A stretch of 42,921 nt of DNA from a virus, in the IMG/VR virus record IMGVR_UViG_3300046642_000183, positions 1 to 42,921 of that record; one strand, written 5' to 3'. Positions 1-8,544 of this stretch are shown here, piece after piece (position 1 is the stretch's first letter; each line of letters starts with the position of its first letter). Under the pieces are notes generated by a model. That model searched no databases and was not told the origin of the DNA. It worked only from the letters and a program-made list of their open reading frames with translations. A program made the position numbers and the translations under genes.

Positions 1-127
1 GAAGATGCAGCAGCAGCGCGCGCAGGCACAGTTCAAGATGACACAACCGCAACGACCGGTGATGCCAGGTGGCTGACGACGACTACATCATGGGCGAGCT
101 GGCGCGGTCGGATCTCTATCCCGACGA
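1..127. repeat. Terminal direct repeat, left copy (circle closure)
   Basis: These 127 bases are identical to 42795-42921. They hold the last codons of the portal gene (stop at 74-76) and the start of the next gene. Because an ordinary gene boundary is duplicated intact at both ends, and 127 is a common largest k-mer in short-read assemblers, this looks like the overlap of a circular contig and not a physical terminal repeat. The unique genome is then 42,794 bp. Confidence 0.95.
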
Positions 128-2309
128 GACGCAGATGCAGCCGCCGCAGAACGCTGTCGGTGGCCTGACGCCGGAAGACTGGATGATGTCGGGCCAGCAG
201 CCACCGGCAGCAACGTACGATTACGTTCCGCCGCAAAGTTGGCTACAGAAGGCGGGCGATCTGGCGCGGCGTGATGTTGCGACGTACCAGCAGGGCGGCG
301 TGCCTGCGATGATGGGTCAGTTGGCGGAAGACAGCAGCGGCGAGCAGGATCTCGCGGGCGGTTTTGGCGGCAATATCAAGGGTGTTGAAGGCAAACTGGG
401 CGCGCTTGCCGATCTCGCGCCTCACGCCCCGCCGTTCTATTCCGCCGTCGAGCAGGCGGTGCAGGGAGCCAAGCAGACCACCGCACCGGGCCAGCAGTGG
501 CGCGGTTTCTTAAGCAACCAGCCGGGCGTGAAGCCGGAAGAAATAAACACGCTCAAACTGGGCGACCTGTTCGACCAGACAGGAGCTGTGACCAAGCAGG
601 ATCTGCTGGATCACATCGCGGCGAACAAGGTGCAACTGGGCGAGGTGGTGAAGGGTAGTCCAGATTATGACTTAACCTCTGGTCTTGAAACAGAGCGTGC
701 TTTGGTTAGGACGCAGCTAAATGAAGCGCGTTCGCAAATTGCTCGCGGTCAGGGTCCGGGGGAAAGAGAAGGAAGGGTCGAGCGAGTTCGTGAACTTGCT
801 GATCGTGATCGGGCTCTTACTGATCAAATTATTTCTGCACAGGGTCAGCCTACCAAATTCTCCCAATATACCCTCCCCGGCGGCGAGAACTACCGGGAGA
901 CGCTGCTGACGTTGCCGACGCCGAATGACAACTACATTGCGGCTGTTGACAAGCTGAAGGCAAAGTACGGCGACAAGCCGCTTGGTCAAATGCCGATGAC
1001 AGATGCTGAACGCGCTTACATCGATAATCAGATCAATGCCTATGGTGATACTGGCGGCGCGTTCAAATCCTCCCACTTCGACGAACCCAACATCCTCGCG
1101 CACATTCGCACCAACGACCGCGTCATCGACGGCAAGAAGACGCTGTTTGTCGAGGAGGTGCAGAGCGATTGGCACCAGAAGGGCAAGCGGGAAGGGTATG
1201 GCCTACAAATCACGCCAGAAGCCGAAAGCCTGATGCCTGAAATTCGCAAATTAGGCATCAGTGAAGACCCAAACAACATTTCATCCAAGATGATCACTGA
1301 TGCTGGCGGTGATTATAATCTGGCAACCAAATGGTGGAATTTAGTTCATGACCGTCAAGTTGTGGTGTCGAAAGGGCCGCCCGACGCCCCGTTCAAAACC
1401 ACTTGGCCCGATCTCGCCATGAAGCGCGTCATCCGCGAGGCGGCGGAGAAGGGCTACGACAAGGTGGCGTGGACGCCGGGCAGTGTGCAGGCGGATCGGT
1501 ATGATCTGAGCAAGCAGGTTAGCAAGGTACGCTACACCAATAACGATTACCTTCACGCCTTCGACCACAATGGCAAGGAGGTCATTGCACAAGTAGGAGT
1601 GACCCCGGAGAAATTAGCAGACTATCTTGGCAAGGATGTCGCGCAAAAGATGCTGGATCAGACGCCGAAAGACTTTTCGCGCCTGACTTACGTTAATCGT
1701 GGTGACTTAAAAGTCGAGCAGTCCGAGCATCAGTATCACGTTACAAATCCAGATGGTCGCGGGGTGAATATCGGGAAAGGCACGGTTGGCAGTGAAGGTG
1801 AGGCTTTGGACTATGCTGAAAGATATTTGAACAAGACTGCCGACGAAGTAAATCAAAAGCGGTTGCTGGCGCACGAGCATCATGGTCCTGTGCGTGAACT
1901 ATCCGGCCTTGACCTCAAAGTTGGCGGCGAGGGCATGAAGGGCTTCTATGACGAAATCCTGCCCGCCACGGTCAATAAGCTGGTGAAGAAGCATGGGGCG
2001 AGGGTTGAGCAGGCTCAATTGGGCGGCACCATTCCGCAGTTTAGCATGGAAGGTCATGGCCCTTGGGTCGTGCGCGATCAGAACGGAACCATGTTGAGGG
2101 ATTTTAACAACAGGGAATTGGCAGAGGCTTATCTGAAGCAACGGCAAGCCGATGTCGTTAAGCAAACGACGCCGATCGTCCACTCTGTCACCATCACCCC
2201 GCAACTGCGCGAGATGGCGCTCAAGAAAGGCTTCCCGCTGTTCACGGCAGGCGGCCTTGTTGCCGGTGGCGCTATGGGTGACCTGGCGCGGCAAGATCAA
2301 TACGACTAA
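69..2309 (+). CDS. Polyvalent-type phage protein, large, function unknown
   Basis: A 746-residue protein directly after the portal gene. The GTG at 69 overlaps the portal stop by 8 bases; an ATG at 90 is the alternative start and neither has a clear ribosome-binding site. Residues about 335-380 carry a recognisable block (HFDEPNILAHIR ... EEVQSDWHQKG). A second block near 440-470 has the pattern FKTTW..LAMKR.IREAAEKGYDKVAWT, and a third near 626 reads YDEILPATVNKLVKKHG. I know this pattern from large polyvalent proteins of phages and conjugative elements, where it sits beside enzymatic domains, but its biochemical role is not established. The N-terminal 130 residues are low-complexity and the last 20 are Gly/Ala-rich. 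Its place in the late operon suggests it is packaged or virion-associated. That role is inference. Confidence 0.75.
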   Translation: MADDDYIMGELARSDLYPDETQMQPPQNAVGGLTPEDWMMSGQQPPAATYDYVPPQSWLQKAGDLARRDVATYQQGGVPAMMGQLAEDSSGEQDLAGGFGGNIKGVEGKLGALADLAPHAPPFYSAVEQAVQGAKQTTAPGQQWRGFLSNQPGVKPEEINTLKLGDLFDQTGAVTKQDLLDHIAANKVQLGEVVKGSPDYDLTSGLETERALVRTQLNEARSQIARGQGPGEREGRVERVRELADRDRALTDQIISAQGQPTKFSQYTLPGGENYRETLLTLPTPNDNYIAAVDKLKAKYGDKPLGQMPMTDAERAYIDNQINAYGDTGGAFKSSHFDEPNILAHIRTNDRVIDGKKTLFVEEVQSDWHQKGKREGYGLQITPEAESLMPEIRKLGISEDPNNISSKMITDAGGDYNLATKWWNLVHDRQVVVSKGPPDAPFKTTWPDLAMKRVIREAAEKGYDKVAWTPGSVQADRYDLSKQVSKVRYTNNDYLHAFDHNGKEVIAQVGVTPEKLADYLGKDVAQKMLDQTPKDFSRLTYVNRGDLKVEQSEHQYHVTNPDGRGVNIGKGTVGSEGEALDYAERYLNKTADEVNQKRLLAHEHHGPVRELSGLDLKVGGEGMKGFYDEILPATVNKLVKKHGARVEQAQLGGTIPQFSMEGHGPWVVRDQNGTMLRDFNNRELAEAYLKQRQADVVKQTTPIVHSVTITPQLREMALKKGFPLFTAGGLVAGGAMGDLARQDQYD

Positions 2310-2324
2310 CCATAGGAGGGCCGC

Positions 2325-3068
2325 ATGGCTCAAAGCGCACTAACCGTGACACCGCCTAATCCGACACCGCCAACCAATTTTCCCTGCACCGGCGGGACGC
2401 CACCAACCAACGTGCCAAACTTCACCAAGAACACGATGAACGACCCAAAGAACTGGAGCAGCGTCAATCCGAAAGATTTTCCGCCGCCCTATTTCGATGA
2501 CGGCGCGGCTGGTCCGCTGACGACGTTTGCTGCAAACACTGCGGCGTTGGCGTCTGGTTCGGCGACCACCGCCGGTGGGACCGAAGGCACCTATCCTGGC
2601 ACTGGTACGGGTACGACGGTTAACAACGTCGGCGCCGTACCGGCCAGCTCGAGTGTGGCGCATGAAGGCGCTGGCACCGAGACGCTGGTATCGGCTCCAG
2701 GCAGTCGCGCCGAATGTCCGACAGCGTCGGTCAGTAGTGGCCCGGTGCAAACCGCGGCAACGCTCGCGGCGGGACCGAATGCCTCGCATGCTTCGACGCT
2801 GTCGGGGACGGCTGTGCCCACGCTGACCGGCGCATCTGGCGCCAGCAATGTCTCTGGTGCAGGTTATACGTTGCTCACGGCAACCGGTACCAACTTCAAT
2901 CGCGCCAGTGTCATCAACATCAACGGTGTTCCGTATCAAACCAACTACGTCAGTGCGACATCACTGACTGTCACCAACGCACCGAAGAAGGCGACGGCCG
3001 GCACCGTGCCGGTGACCGTCACCTCCAACGGCGTCACTACAGCCCCACAGAACTGGACATTCACATGA
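2325..3068 (+). CDS. Virion protein with C-terminal Ig-like (IPT/TIG) domain
   Basis: A 247-residue protein with a good ribosome-binding site (TAGGAGGG) before ATG. The N-terminal 55 residues are Pro/Thr/Asn-rich. Residues about 60-160 are Ala/Gly/Thr-rich and low-complexity. The last 80 residues look like an IPT/TIG immunoglobulin-like fold, with alternating beta strands and typical phrases such as LLTATGTNFNRASVININ and SLTVTNAP. Such domains decorate phage capsids and tail fibres and bind surface carbohydrate weakly. The gene opens a run of probable surface or receptor-binding proteins and is translationally coupled to the next gene by an ATGA overlap. An accessory adhesin or capsid/tail decoration role is inferred. 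Confidence 0.7.
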   Translation: MAQSALTVTPPNPTPPTNFPCTGGTPPTNVPNFTKNTMNDPKNWSSVNPKDFPPPYFDDGAAGPLTTFAANTAALASGSATTAGGTEGTYPGTGTGTTVNNVGAVPASSSVAHEGAGTETLVSAPGSRAECPTASVSSGPVQTAATLAAGPNASHASTLSGTAVPTLTGASGASNVSGAGYTLLTATGTNFNRASVININGVPYQTNYVSATSLTVTNAPKKATAGTVPVTVTSNGVTTAPQNWTFT

Positions 3069-3517
3069 CCGAGGATCCCAAGCCGAAAGGCGATACACCT
3101 CTCGCTGGCCAGGGCAGCATGGCCAGCATCAATGAGCCGGAAGGCTCGACGATTGGCAGCAACATACCGGACCAACCTGAACCGGATGTGATGCCGAATG
3201 TCACGGGGCTAGTGCCAGACGTTGCCACGATCGGCGACGACAGTTTCACGCTCGATGTTGAGGGCGAGGGCTTTAGTGCTGCCAGCGTGATCGTGTTTGC
3301 TGGTCATGACGAGCCGACAACCTTCAACGAAGAGGACGGCACGTTGTCGACCGGTGTCGATATGGAGGTCTGGAAAGGCGCTGATGTTGTGCCGGTGCAG
3401 GTGCGCAACGGCGCGATGCTGTCCAACACAATGGACTTCACGTTTGATGCAGAGCCGGCGGCCGACACAGAGACGAGCAAGCGCAGAACCAGCAACAAGC
3501 CACGGCCGCGCAAATAG
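3065..3517 (+). CDS. Small Ig-like (IPT/TIG-type) virion protein
   Basis: A 150-residue protein that starts inside the stop of the previous gene (ATGA). Residues about 40-130 form a second Ig-like unit (PNVTGLVPDVATIGDDSFTL, then EGEGFSAASVIVF), the beta-strand pattern seen in TIG-type domains. The C-terminus is a short basic tail (TSKRRTSNKPRPRK), unlike the acidic body. It is probably a partner of the preceding TIG protein, and both may decorate the particle. No enzymatic motif is visible. Confidence 0.65.
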   Translation: MTEDPKPKGDTPLAGQGSMASINEPEGSTIGSNIPDQPEPDVMPNVTGLVPDVATIGDDSFTLDVEGEGFSAASVIVFAGHDEPTTFNEEDGTLSTGVDMEVWKGADVVPVQVRNGAMLSNTMDFTFDAEPAADTETSKRRTSNKPRPRK

Positions 3518-3529
3518 GGGAACGAGATC

Positions 3530-3955
3530 ATGGCGACCTTCGTCAAATACAACACGTTCATCGATGAAGTGTCGAAAGGGGGGCACAACCTGCAGACGGC
3601 CGTGTTCAAGGCCGCGCTCACCAATACCGCACCGACGCCTGCGTCCGACACGGTGTGGAATACGACCGTGGCACCGCCGCCGGCAGCAGGATCCGGCTAC
3701 ACCGCCGGCGGCAACACGCTCACCACCTCGAGCGCGGCGACATCGAGCGGTGTTTTCAAGCTGGTGCTGGCCGACAGCGTGTTCACCGCGGCGGGCGGCA
3801 CGATCGGGCCGTTCCGCTACGTTGTCCTCTACAACAGCAGCGCATCGAACAAGGTGGTCGGCTCGTACGATTACGGCTCGAGCATCACGCTTAACGACAC
3901 CGAAACCTTCACCGTCGACTTCGACGGCACCAACGGTGTGCTGACGCTGCAGTAG
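3530..3955 (+). CDS. Conserved phage structural-type protein, 141 aa
   Basis: A 141-residue protein with GGGGAACGAG upstream of ATG. It begins with FVKYNTFIDEVSKGGHNLQ and is otherwise a beta-rich, Ser/Thr/Gly-rich chain with few charges, as in small phage beta-sandwich proteins encoded beside tail fibres. Related-looking proteins occur in tail or receptor-binding clusters, but I cannot name a function. It sits between the TIG proteins and the beta-helix protein, so a role in the host-recognition cassette is likely. Confidence 0.65.
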   Translation: MATFVKYNTFIDEVSKGGHNLQTAVFKAALTNTAPTPASDTVWNTTVAPPPAAGSGYTAGGNTLTTSSAATSSGVFKLVLADSVFTAAGGTIGPFRYVVLYNSSASNKVVGSYDYGSSITLNDTETFTVDFDGTNGVLTLQ

Positions 3956-3962
3956 GTCATCG

Positions 3963-5483
3963 ATGGCGAATTATTTTGTCAGCAGCGCCAGCGGAGCAGG
4001 CGGGGCGGGAAACGGATCGTCGTGGGCCAATGCCTACCTGACGCTGGCCGCGTGTCTGGCGCGGCCAATTGTGGCCGGTACTGACAACGTATTTGTTGGC
4101 GACGATCATACGGAATTTACTTCTACCACCAATTTAAATTTTAACTTCCCCGGTTTCAGCACTACGTCCACGCCAAACCATCTGTGGGTTGTTGACCATA
4201 CCAAGGCGTCTCCGACTTCTGCCGATCTAAAAACCGGAACGGCGACCGGCGGAATGGTGTCGGGGGATGCGAATGTTATTTTTAACGGTAACGGACATAT
4301 TTACGGGCTATACGTCATTTGCGCTATCGGCAACAGCACAACAACCGGTGCCATCCTGACGCAGAGTGCCAATACTTTCTTGTTTGAAAACTGCTCGTTC
4401 GTGAACCGGGGGACAAATGCGTTACAAAGGATTTTTCAGGCAGCCGGTTCAGCCTATCAAGAGTTTAAAAATTGTGTGTTTTCGTGCGAAAACGCAGCGC
4501 AGTCGCCTATCGTTAGCGGGTGGAAAAAACTTATAAATTGCACTTTTTTGTTTGCCGGCGGATCACCTTCTCAATTATTTCTGCCAAGTTTGACCAACTC
4601 CAATTTGATATTTGAAGGATGTGATTTCAGTGCATTTTCCGGCACGACGCTCGCATCAAGTAACAGCAACGGCAACATGCTGTTCATTTTTAAAGATTGC
4701 AAACTTCCGGCGATTACAGGTCTGTTCACAGTGGCCGCTGCGCTGCGTCCGCAGCAAAATTCAATCTATGTTATCAACTGTGACAGCGGTGCGACTAACT
4801 ACAAGAATGATCTGTACGATTATTGTGGCGAGCTACATACCGTAGCATCTGTGTTTAGAACCAGTGGCGCATCGCAGGGCACTCCGTATTCGTGGCTGGT
4901 GACCACCAACGCCAACAATCTGTGGCACTTCCAGTTCAAACTGCTGCCGTTGTCAATCTGGAATGTAACAACCGGCGCTGCCGTCAACGTCGCTGTCGAA
5001 GGCATTGCTGATCCGCGCGACTTTTCTGCGCTGCCGAATAATGACGATGTCTGGTTCGATGTTGAGGCGCTGGAGAATACTTCATATCCAACCGGCACTT
5101 ATCACCGCAATACAAAACCATCGCCATTAGGTGGCGCTACAGCACTGACGGCATCGACGGTAGCGTGGGATTGCGCAACGTCGCGCGCAAACAGTACCGC
5201 TTACAGTGTAGGCGATATAAGGAAGGTTGCTTCTAATGCCGGGCGTTTGTTTGTCTGTACGACTGCTGGCACCAGCGCGAGCAGTGAGCCGGGTGGTTAC
5301 GCATCCGCCGTGGATGGTGGAACGGTGACTGATGGTGGCGCGACGTTCAAGGCGATGTGGCGCTTCAAGCAGACGATCACCACTGGCACCATTGGAATGG
5401 CCGGATTGATTACGGTCTATCCGAAAGTGGCGAAGGCTTCGCTCAATGGCATCTACATCGATCCGATGATCACGCTGAGTTAG
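3963..5483 (+). CDS. Probable beta-helix tail spike or surface protein
   Basis: A 506-residue protein with an N-terminus of a type common in phage and environmental beta-helix proteins (MANYFVSSASGAGGAGNGSSWANAYLTL, split here by eye into a short lead and a repeat-rich body). Residues about 90-280 show irregular rungs of short strands with Asn/Ser turns (LFENCSF, FKNCVF, FEGCDFS, FKDCKL), as in right-handed parallel beta-helix tailspikes and pectate-lyase-like folds. No catalytic residues could be assigned. The stretch 4100-4810 is clearly more AT-rich than its neighbours and uses rarer codons, which fits acquisition by exchange of a receptor-binding module. A receptor-binding or polysaccharide-degrading spike is the most likely role. 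Confidence 0.65.
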   Translation: MANYFVSSASGAGGAGNGSSWANAYLTLAACLARPIVAGTDNVFVGDDHTEFTSTTNLNFNFPGFSTTSTPNHLWVVDHTKASPTSADLKTGTATGGMVSGDANVIFNGNGHIYGLYVICAIGNSTTTGAILTQSANTFLFENCSFVNRGTNALQRIFQAAGSAYQEFKNCVFSCENAAQSPIVSGWKKLINCTFLFAGGSPSQLFLPSLTNSNLIFEGCDFSAFSGTTLASSNSNGNMLFIFKDCKLPAITGLFTVAAALRPQQNSIYVINCDSGATNYKNDLYDYCGELHTVASVFRTSGASQGTPYSWLVTTNANNLWHFQFKLLPLSIWNVTTGAAVNVAVEGIADPRDFSALPNNDDVWFDVEALENTSYPTGTYHRNTKPSPLGGATALTASTVAWDCATSRANSTAYSVGDIRKVASNAGRLFVCTTAGTSASSEPGGYASAVDGGTVTDGGATFKAMWRFKQTITTGTIGMAGLITVYPKVAKASLNGIYIDPMITLS

Positions 5484-5492
5484 GGGTGACAC

Positions 5493-5930
5493 ATGGCTTA
5501 CTATGACGCACTGGTTGCTAAGTGGGCGCAGGCACCGGCTGGCACCAACGATCAAAAGTTGATGTGGGTCAACGCGCAGACGGCGACCGGTCCGGCGATC
5601 AAGATGCTGGTGCCGTCGAGCGAGATCTATAATCGCACTGATCGCGGTGAGTACGATGCTTTGACCAATATAAAGCAGGCACCGATCCAGCGAAATCTGG
5701 CTATTGCGACTGTCGACTTCTCATTCGGCGGCGCCATGCGCGCGCTGTGGCTGATAACTTTCCCAGCTGGTTCGAAAACGCAAACTAATCTCAAGCCGTA
5801 CACCGACAAGTATGACACGCCGACAATCCCGTGGTGGCAGTCGGCCGGGTATCCGGTTGCCATAACACCAAACGATCTTGTGAAGGCCGGGATTATTCCG
5901 GCTACGCCGGTCACACCGCTACCGCCTTGA
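5493..5930 (+). CDS. Hypothetical phage protein, 145 aa
   Basis: A soluble 145-residue protein with GGGGTGAC before ATG. It starts MAYYDALVAKWAQA and contains TNDQKLMWVNAQT and a Trp-rich PTIPWWQSAGYP segment near residue 112. I know similar short proteins from rhizobial phages and prophages but no function for them. It lies between the beta-helix protein and a small beta-rich protein inside the surface cassette, all on one strand with gaps of about 10 bases, so it is probably co-transcribed with them. Confidence 0.6.
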   Translation: MAYYDALVAKWAQAPAGTNDQKLMWVNAQTATGPAIKMLVPSSEIYNRTDRGEYDALTNIKQAPIQRNLAIATVDFSFGGAMRALWLITFPAGSKTQTNLKPYTDKYDTPTIPWWQSAGYPVAITPNDLVKAGIIPATPVTPLPP

Positions 5931-5940
5931 GGGGTCAGTT

Positions 5941-6324
5941 ATGGCAGCAACAAAAGTACGAACCTCTATTTGGGCCGCGCAGGTGCTCACGGCGAGCGCG
6001 GGGCCGACGACAAGTTCGTGGGTTGACCTGTCTGGTGGCTATGGCGCGCAGTTAGACTTCCGCCTCACTAATGGCACTACAGGACCAACGACGCCAGCAC
6101 AGGTTCAGGTGCAGGTGGCTAACAACTGGAATGCCGGTTCACCAACGCTGGCGATGGCGTTTGGTGGCCCAATGGTGGGGGACACTAACGGCTCAAACTT
6201 TGCTCGTGATTTCTCTGTCGAGATTCCGCCGGGTGTTGCCGCTGTTCGTCTTATCGCTGGCCAGAATGTTGGCGGCTCAAACGTAACTGTAGACGCGGAC
6301 GTTTCAAACATCACGGCGTTGTAA
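5941..6324 (+). CDS. Small beta-rich hypothetical protein, 127 aa
   Basis: A 127-residue protein rich in Thr, Val and Gly, with alternating hydrophobic strands (AQVQVQVANNW, AAVRLIAGQNVGGSNVTVDAD). The pattern suggests a small beta-sandwich such as a head decoration or fibre accessory protein. It has no signal peptide or membrane segment. The next gene's ATG starts on the base after its TAA stop, so translation is probably coupled to the large LamG/repeat protein that follows. Confidence 0.55.
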   Translation: MAATKVRTSIWAAQVLTASAGPTTSSWVDLSGGYGAQLDFRLTNGTTGPTTPAQVQVQVANNWNAGSPTLAMAFGGPMVGDTNGSNFARDFSVEIPPGVAAVRLIAGQNVGGSNVTVDADVSNITAL

Positions 6325-8256
6325 ATGCCGATAGCAAAGCCCCCCTTCCCGAGATTGCAGAGGGGGCATCCGCTCGCGCAGGGTTTGAGGGGCGCGTGGC
6401 TGTTTGCTGAAGGATCAATCAACACTGCCATCGACTCGTCTGGCTGCGAGGCGCACGGCGCTGGCGTTGCCGGGATGTCGTCTAACCAGTGGTTCCCCGG
6501 CCCGAGTGGTTGGGCCTATCACACAGCCGGAAGCATGTCTTTTGCTTTAGGTACGATGCCGCATTTTAAAGCGGTTGGACCGGTCACTGTTTCTGCGCTG
6601 ACAAAAGAGCACTCATACGCGACATGGAGTACTTATTTTCAAAAAGGTTATGACGGTGCGACTGAACCGCTCGTCCTTCGCTCCAACGGCGGAAACTTTA
6701 CATTTCAGACGTATAATCCCACCGACAATGGAATAGCAGTCACAGATCCAAACACTCATAGTCTTGAGGTTTGGTATCACGTTGTCGGTACGTTCGACGG
6801 TGCGAAGTGGGCTCTTTACGTCAACGGTGCGCTTGTTGCGTCAGTCGTAACGACCACAGGTCCGACAGATAACACTCAGGTTTGTGGACTACTGGCCTCG
6901 TATGTCGGTGGCCCTCCGTCACGCATTCCAGATGCCGATGTCGATCACGTCATGCTTTGGCAGCGGGGAATGTCGGCAAAGGAAGTAGCCGATCTCTACG
7001 CCGATCCCTATGCGATGTTTCGGCCGACGCGGCTGCGTAAGAAGCCCGGCGCTGCCGCCTATGTCCTGACGGCGGCACCTGGCGCACTCACGTTTACCGG
7101 TAACGCCGCCAATCTCGTTTATCATCGGGTAGCCACCGTAATGCCGGCGGCACCAGCGGCATTCACGCTTACTGGCGTTGCCACCACCCTAACTTACACG
7201 CCAAAGCCGCCGGCTGCGGTCAGCCGTCAGTATGTTCTCGCCACGCCAAACGGCGGTGTGCTGGTTCACGAAACCAACACCCTCGAGTTCACGGTCTATG
7301 GCACTCAGGTCAGCGCGACAGCTGCGCCGGCGGTTAGCGGCGCGCCGTACACGCTGACGGCGGCGACGGGAGCATTCACTCTGGCAGCGCCAGCTGTTGC
7401 GTTGCGCACTGCGCGCGTCCTGTCAGCCGCAATAGGCGCTTTCACCCTCACCGGCATCAGCACTGGTTTCATCACCAAGCACGGAATGTCGGTGGCGACC
7501 GGCATGTTCACGCTCGCCGGCACGAGCACTGGCCTGCGAGCTGCGCGCAGGATCGACGCATCGCAGGTCGGTTCGCTGCATTTATTCACTGGCTATAATC
7601 CGAACCTCGTACGCAGCCGCGCCCTGCCTGCTGCGACAGGCGCTCTCGTTTTCAGCGGCAAAGACGCTGGCCTGGTCTACGGTTCGCTGGTCAACCACTA
7701 CACGCTGCCGGCGGCGGTCGGCGGATTTATCCTGACCGGTCAGGCTGTCGGACTGCGAGCTGCGCGCAGGCTGTCGGTAACGGCGGCGGCGTTCACTCTC
7801 GCCGGCACCAGTACTGGCCTACTTCGCGGCCGTGTTTTGACGGCGGCGCCTGGTGCGTTTGTTCTCACCGGCAATGCTGCCAATCTGATCCAGGTCAGGA
7901 AGCTGACCCTGGCCGCCGGCACTGGCGCTTTCACGCTCACCGGCTACGGCGCCGGTCTCGTCTATCACACCAACGCAGTCCTGCTCGCCACGCCGGTGTC
8001 GTTTGTCTTCAGCGGCAGCGACACTGGGCTCATCAGGATCCGAAACCTGCCGGTTGGCACCGGCCAGTTTGTATTCACAGGTACGGCGGCAGTCTTGCGC
8101 CGCGGTAATTACAAGATGCCTGCCGAGCGCATTGCGCTTAGGTTTACCGGGTACGACACGTTCTACAGAGACAACGACTTCCATCTGCCAGACTTTGGAG
8201 ATCCAGGTGCGCTGGAGTTTGGTCGCAAAATGTATGCAATACCTGGCAGGTGGTAG
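6325..8256 (+). CDS. LamG-like lectin plus tandem-repeat protein (fibre/adhesin)
   Basis: A 643-residue protein with two parts. Residues about 25-230 resemble a LamG/concanavalin-A-like jelly-roll (GAWLFAEGSINTAIDSSG, then VWYHVVGTFDGAKWALYVNG and DADVDHVMLWQRGMSAKEVA), a carbohydrate-binding fold common in phage and bacterial adhesins. From about residue 245 to the end there are roughly 14 imperfect repeats of 22-26 residues with the consensus L.AA.GAFTLTG...GL...R, ending in a divergent copy near 615. A non-repeat insert lies near residues 295-335. It is probably a fibrous or decorating host-binding protein. The start codon abuts the preceding stop and there is no independent strong ribosome-binding site. 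Confidence 0.7.
   Translation: MPIAKPPFPRLQRGHPLAQGLRGAWLFAEGSINTAIDSSGCEAHGAGVAGMSSNQWFPGPSGWAYHTAGSMSFALGTMPHFKAVGPVTVSALTKEHSYATWSTYFQKGYDGATEPLVLRSNGGNFTFQTYNPTDNGIAVTDPNTHSLEVWYHVVGTFDGAKWALYVNGALVASVVTTTGPTDNTQVCGLLASYVGGPPSRIPDADVDHVMLWQRGMSAKEVADLYADPYAMFRPTRLRKKPGAAAYVLTAAPGALTFTGNAANLVYHRVATVMPAAPAAFTLTGVATTLTYTPKPPAAVSRQYVLATPNGGVLVHETNTLEFTVYGTQVSATAAPAVSGAPYTLTAATGAFTLAAPAVALRTARVLSAAIGAFTLTGISTGFITKHGMSVATGMFTLAGTSTGLRAARRIDASQVGSLHLFTGYNPNLVRSRALPAATGALVFSGKDAGLVYGSLVNHYTLPAAVGGFILTGQAVGLRAARRLSVTAAAFTLAGTSTGLLRGRVLTAAPGAFVLTGNAANLIQVRKLTLAAGTGAFTLTGYGAGLVYHTNAVLLATPVSFVFSGSDTGLIRIRNLPVGTGQFVFTGTAAVLRRGNYKMPAERIALRFTGYDTFYRDNDFHLPDFGDPGALEFGRKMYAIPGRW
7063..8190 (+). repeat. 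Tandem protein-coding repeats in the LamG gene
   Basis: About 14 degenerate units of roughly 66-78 bp encode the L.AA.GAFTLTG repeat. Most copies have diverged at the DNA level, but two are nearly fresh: the 18-mer CTGCGAGCTGCGCGCAGG is exact at 7534-7551 and 7753-7770. This suggests recent duplication or gene conversion, and such repeats allow length change by recombination. Confidence 0.8.
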
Positions 8257-8281
8257 GAAACTTAACCCAAGGGAGATTGAT

Positions 8282-8527
8282 ATGCGTGGAGATCCAGAAA
8301 ACGTGCCGGCAACTCCGCCGGCGGTGCTGGCTGAGACGAATATTCCGAGTATCAACGAGCCGCCAGGGTCCGAGGTGATCCCGCCAAAACGCAAGAAGAA
8401 GAAAAAGGCCAAGAAAAAGGCTAAGAAGGCGAGCAAGGCCAAGGCGAAAATGGCCAAGGCCAGCAAGGCCAACGGCAAGATCAAAAAGAAGGCCAAGGCC
8501 AAGAAGCGGCGGATACGCGCGCGCTAG
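8282..8527 (+). CDS. Lysine-rich histone H1-like small basic protein
   Basis: An 81-residue protein. The start is the ATG at 8282 after AAGGGAGAT, not the longer upstream reading frame, which overlaps the previous gene. Residues 1-35 are Pro/Glu-rich and acidic (NIPSINEPPGSEVIPP). From residue 36 to the end it is almost wholly Lys/Ala/Arg (KRKKKKKAKKKAKKASKAK), like the tails of histone H1 and bacterial AlgP/HC1-type proteins. The acidic head shares a phrase (SINEP.GS) with the TIG protein at 3065-3517 (SINEPEGS). It could condense DNA during packaging or act as a basic capsid-lining peptide. Both roles are inference. Confidence 0.7.
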   Translation: MRGDPENVPATPPAVLAETNIPSINEPPGSEVIPPKRKKKKKAKKKAKKASKAKAKMAKASKANGKIKKKAKAKKRRIRAR

Positions 8528-8544
8528 TCGTCGCGGGGTGATGG

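Noticed and set aside
1-127. True direct terminal repeats of a linear genome
   Set aside because: 127 bases is too short for usual terminal repeats and equals a common assembler k-mer. It contains an ordinary gene junction.
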